This document shows positions 62,500-64,000 of a stretch of 64,000 nt of DNA, piece by piece. The DNA lies in the NCBI GenBank assembly GCA_964396895.1, contig CAYNGJ010000006.1:99392-163391 (forward strand). Direction: 5' to 3'. The position numbers and the translations under genes are program-made. This DNA is from UBA2334 sp964396895. Its GTDB lineage: Bacteria > Pseudomonadota > Gammaproteobacteria > Burkholderiales > Burkholderiaceae_C. The notes under the pieces are model-generated. The model worked only from the letters and a program-made list of their open reading frames with translations, was not told where the DNA came from and did no database searches. Positions within the stretch are counted from its first letter, which is position 1, and every line of letters begins with the position of its first letter.

Positions 62500-63030
62500 T
62501 CAATAGCGCAATCCGTGCATGCGCTGGGCGCTGAGGGACAGGCGCAGTTGCATCAGCTCTTGGTCCAGGTGGCGCATGCGCTCGCGCAGTCGGCGCCTGG
62601 CCTCGTCATGAGGGGCGGCGGCCAGTTGGCTGTCCAGGCGGCGCAGCTCTTGGTACACGCTGTCGATGCGCGATTGCAGTCGGTGGATTTCCCGGCCCGC
62701 GCGGTAGGCCTGCAAAAACGCCCCCTCGTTGCGGCCCCGGCACACGTCCTGGTAGCCCCGGCCGGCCAGGCCTTCGTCCCAGCCCACCTGCGGTGTGCAG
62801 TAGTGCCAAATGCCCTGGTCCCACCCGGCGCGCCACTGGGCACTGTCGGGCCGGACACCGATCTGGCCGCAGGCCTCGGCGTGCTCGGCCAGCCGTGATT
62901 CGGGTCGGCCATGTGCCCCATCGTCGGCCCCGATGCGCCGCCAGTCAGCCACCCGGCATTCGCTTTCGCTCAGGCTGGCGCAGCCGCTCAGCAGCGCCAC
63001 CAAGGCCCAAGTGGCGACGCTGGCGTTCAC
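62500..63030 (-). CDS. DUF2799 lipoprotein
   Basis: The 176-residue product has a lipobox (ALLSGC) at about 12-17 and the DUF2799 domain with DWRRIGADDGAHGR, WDQGIWHYCTPQVGW and CRGRNEGAFLQAYRAGREIH. A helical coiled-coil tail follows. The function is unknown. It overlaps metK by four bases (ATGA), an unexpected coupling between SAM synthesis and a lipoprotein. Confidence 0.88.
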   Translation of the reverse strand: MNASVATWALVALLSGCASLSESECRVADWRRIGADDGAHGRPESRLAEHAEACGQIGVRPDSAQWRAGWDQGIWHYCTPQVGWDEGLAGRGYQDVCRGRNEGAFLQAYRAGREIHRLQSRIDSVYQELRRLDSQLAAAPHDEARRRLRERMRHLDQELMQLRLSLSAQRMHGLRY

Positions 63031-64000
63031 TTCAGTCCGGCGGCGGCGCGCAGCGCCTGGGCCTTGTTGGTGTGTTCCCAGGTGAACTCGGGCTCCTCGC
63101 GACCAAAGTGGCCGTAGGCGGCGGTCTTGGTGTAGATGGGGCGCAGCAGGTCCAGCATCTGGATGATGCCTTTGGGGCGCAGGTCAAAGTGCTCGCGCAC
63201 CAGAGCGGCAATTTGGTCGTCGGGGATGACGCCCGTGCCCTCGGTGTACACCGTCACGTTCATGGGGTGGGCCACGCCAATGGCGTAGGCCACCTGAATT
63301 TGGCACTGGCGCGCCAACCCCGCGGCCACGATGTTTTTGGCCACGTAGCGCGCGGCGTAGGCGGCTGAGCGGTCCACCTTGGTGGGGTCTTTGCCGCTGA
63401 ACGCGCCGCCGCCGTGCGGGCAGGCACCGCCGTAGGTGTCCACGATGATCTTGCGCCCGGTCAGGCCGCAGTCACCCTGGGGGCCGCCGATGACGAATCG
63501 CCCAGTGGGGTTGATGAGGTACTTGGTGTCCAACAGCCATTCTTTGGGCAGCACGGGCTTGATGATTTCTTCAATCACCGCTTCGATGAAGCTGGCCTTC
63601 ATCTTGTGCTGGGTTTCGCTCTGGTCGGGGCTGTGCTGGGTGGACAGCACCACGGTGTCAATGCTGTGGGGCTTGCCATTGACGTAGCGCATGGTCACTT
63701 GGCTTTTCGCGTCGGGCCGCAAAAAGGGCAGGCGACCATCTTTGCGCAACTGGGCTTGGCGCTCGACCAGGCGGTGGGCGTAGTAAATGGGCGCGGGCAT
63801 GAGCTCGGGCGTTTCGTCACACGCGTAGCCAAACATCAGGCCCTGATCGCCAGCGCCGGTGTTCAGGTGGTCGTCTGACGCATGGTCCACGCCCTGGGCG
63901 ATGTCGTTGCTTTGCTTGTCGTAGGCCACCAGCACGGCGCAGCCTTTGTAGTCGATGCCGTACTCGGTGTTGTCGTAGCCGATGCGCTTGATGGTGTCGC
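63027..64000 (-). CDS. metK: S-adenosylmethionine synthetase MetK (5' end outside window)
   Basis: MetK makes S-adenosylmethionine from methionine and ATP. About 323 C-terminal residues are visible, with GAGDQGLMFGYACDETPELMP, the phosphate loop GGGAFSGKDPTKVDRSAAYA and the end region ALRAAAGLK. The first 70 or so residues lie beyond base 64000. The visible sequence has no interruption. It overlaps the DUF2799 lipoprotein gene. Confidence 0.97.
   Translation of the reverse strand, partial: DTIKRIGYDNTEYGIDYKGCAVLVAYDKQSNDIAQGVDHASDDHLNTGAGDQGLMFGYACDETPELMPAPIYYAHRLVERQAQLRKDGRLPFLRPDAKSQVTMRYVNGKPHSIDTVVLSTQHSPDQSETQHKMKASFIEAVIEEIIKPVLPKEWLLDTKYLINPTGRFVIGGPQGDCGLTGRKIIVDTYGGACPHGGGAFSGKDPTKVDRSAAYAARYVAKNIVAAGLARQCQIQVAYAIGVAHPMNVTVYTEGTGVIPDDQIAALVREHFDLRPKGIIQMLDLLRPIYTKTAAYGHFGREEPEFTWEHTNKAQALRAAAGLK

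Overview
The window is a GC-rich (about 65%) stretch of the chromosome of a betaproteobacterium, most likely a member of the Comamonadaceae (Burkholderiales). The grounds are the gene content (type II secretion with gspN, paired 33-35 kDa general porins, HrcA/CIRCE-controlled groESL, a HexR-like regulator beside transaldolase, an anaerobic ubiquinone operon with ubiUVT) and a dispersed AT-rich repeat with a TAGCT...AAGCGCT core that I associate with this family. The genus cannot be fixed from the sequence alone. The cell is predicted to be flagellated and facultatively anaerobic, with defences against nitric oxide. I see no rRNA, tRNA, CRISPR array, insertion sequence or prophage.

Layout. 1-3480 is the end of a flagellar operon (flgJ end, flgK, flgL). 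It is followed by an HDOD signalling protein (3490-4755), queC, a convergent SbmA/BacA-type ABC transporter, and an RCC1-repeat lipoprotein (7472-8893). From 26930 down to 8919 the minus strand carries a very long run of tightly packed genes: the type II secretion genes gspG-H-I-J-K-L-M-N-D-E-F, then nadE-like, glutamine-dependent asparagine synthase, AMP-forming acyl ligase, acyl carrier protein, secreted SGNH-like protein, CysE-like acetyltransferase and 5'-nucleotidase. gspC is divergent at 27049. The seven genes after gspF look like a small biosynthetic or modification pathway of unknown product and are the best candidate here for an undescribed system.

27586-31763 (minus) is ilvA-cobT-cobS-cobC, with a strong intrinsic terminator in the ilvA leader. 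32045-33186 holds an OsmC-family gene and coq7. Two convergent porins follow (33464-35726). 36100-44615 is a dipeptide/oligopeptide-type ABC transporter operon that carries two substrate-binding proteins and an M20 amidohydrolase between its permease genes. hexR and tal diverge around a HexR-like operator, and groESL has a perfect CIRCE element.

48883-50131 is a divergent nsrR/ric pair (nitric-oxide sensing and Fe-S repair). 50132-51454 is an acyl-CoA dehydrogenase. 51534-56665 (minus) is ubiU-ubiV-ubiT-DGC protein-ubiX-ubiD, an oxygen-independent ubiquinone module preceded by a perfect FNR/ANR-type palindrome. A cytochrome c' lipoprotein gene diverges from it. The right end holds an LprI-like protein, an AttEFGH-like ABC exporter set (ATPase, FtsX permease, CrtC/AttH-type protein), a DUF2799 lipoprotein and the 3' part of metK.

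The metabolic theme of the right half is switching between aerobic and anaerobic life. Coq7 hydroxylates ubiquinone with O2, UbiUV do so without it, and NsrR/RIC and cytochrome c' handle nitric oxide. The left half is envelope and export oriented.
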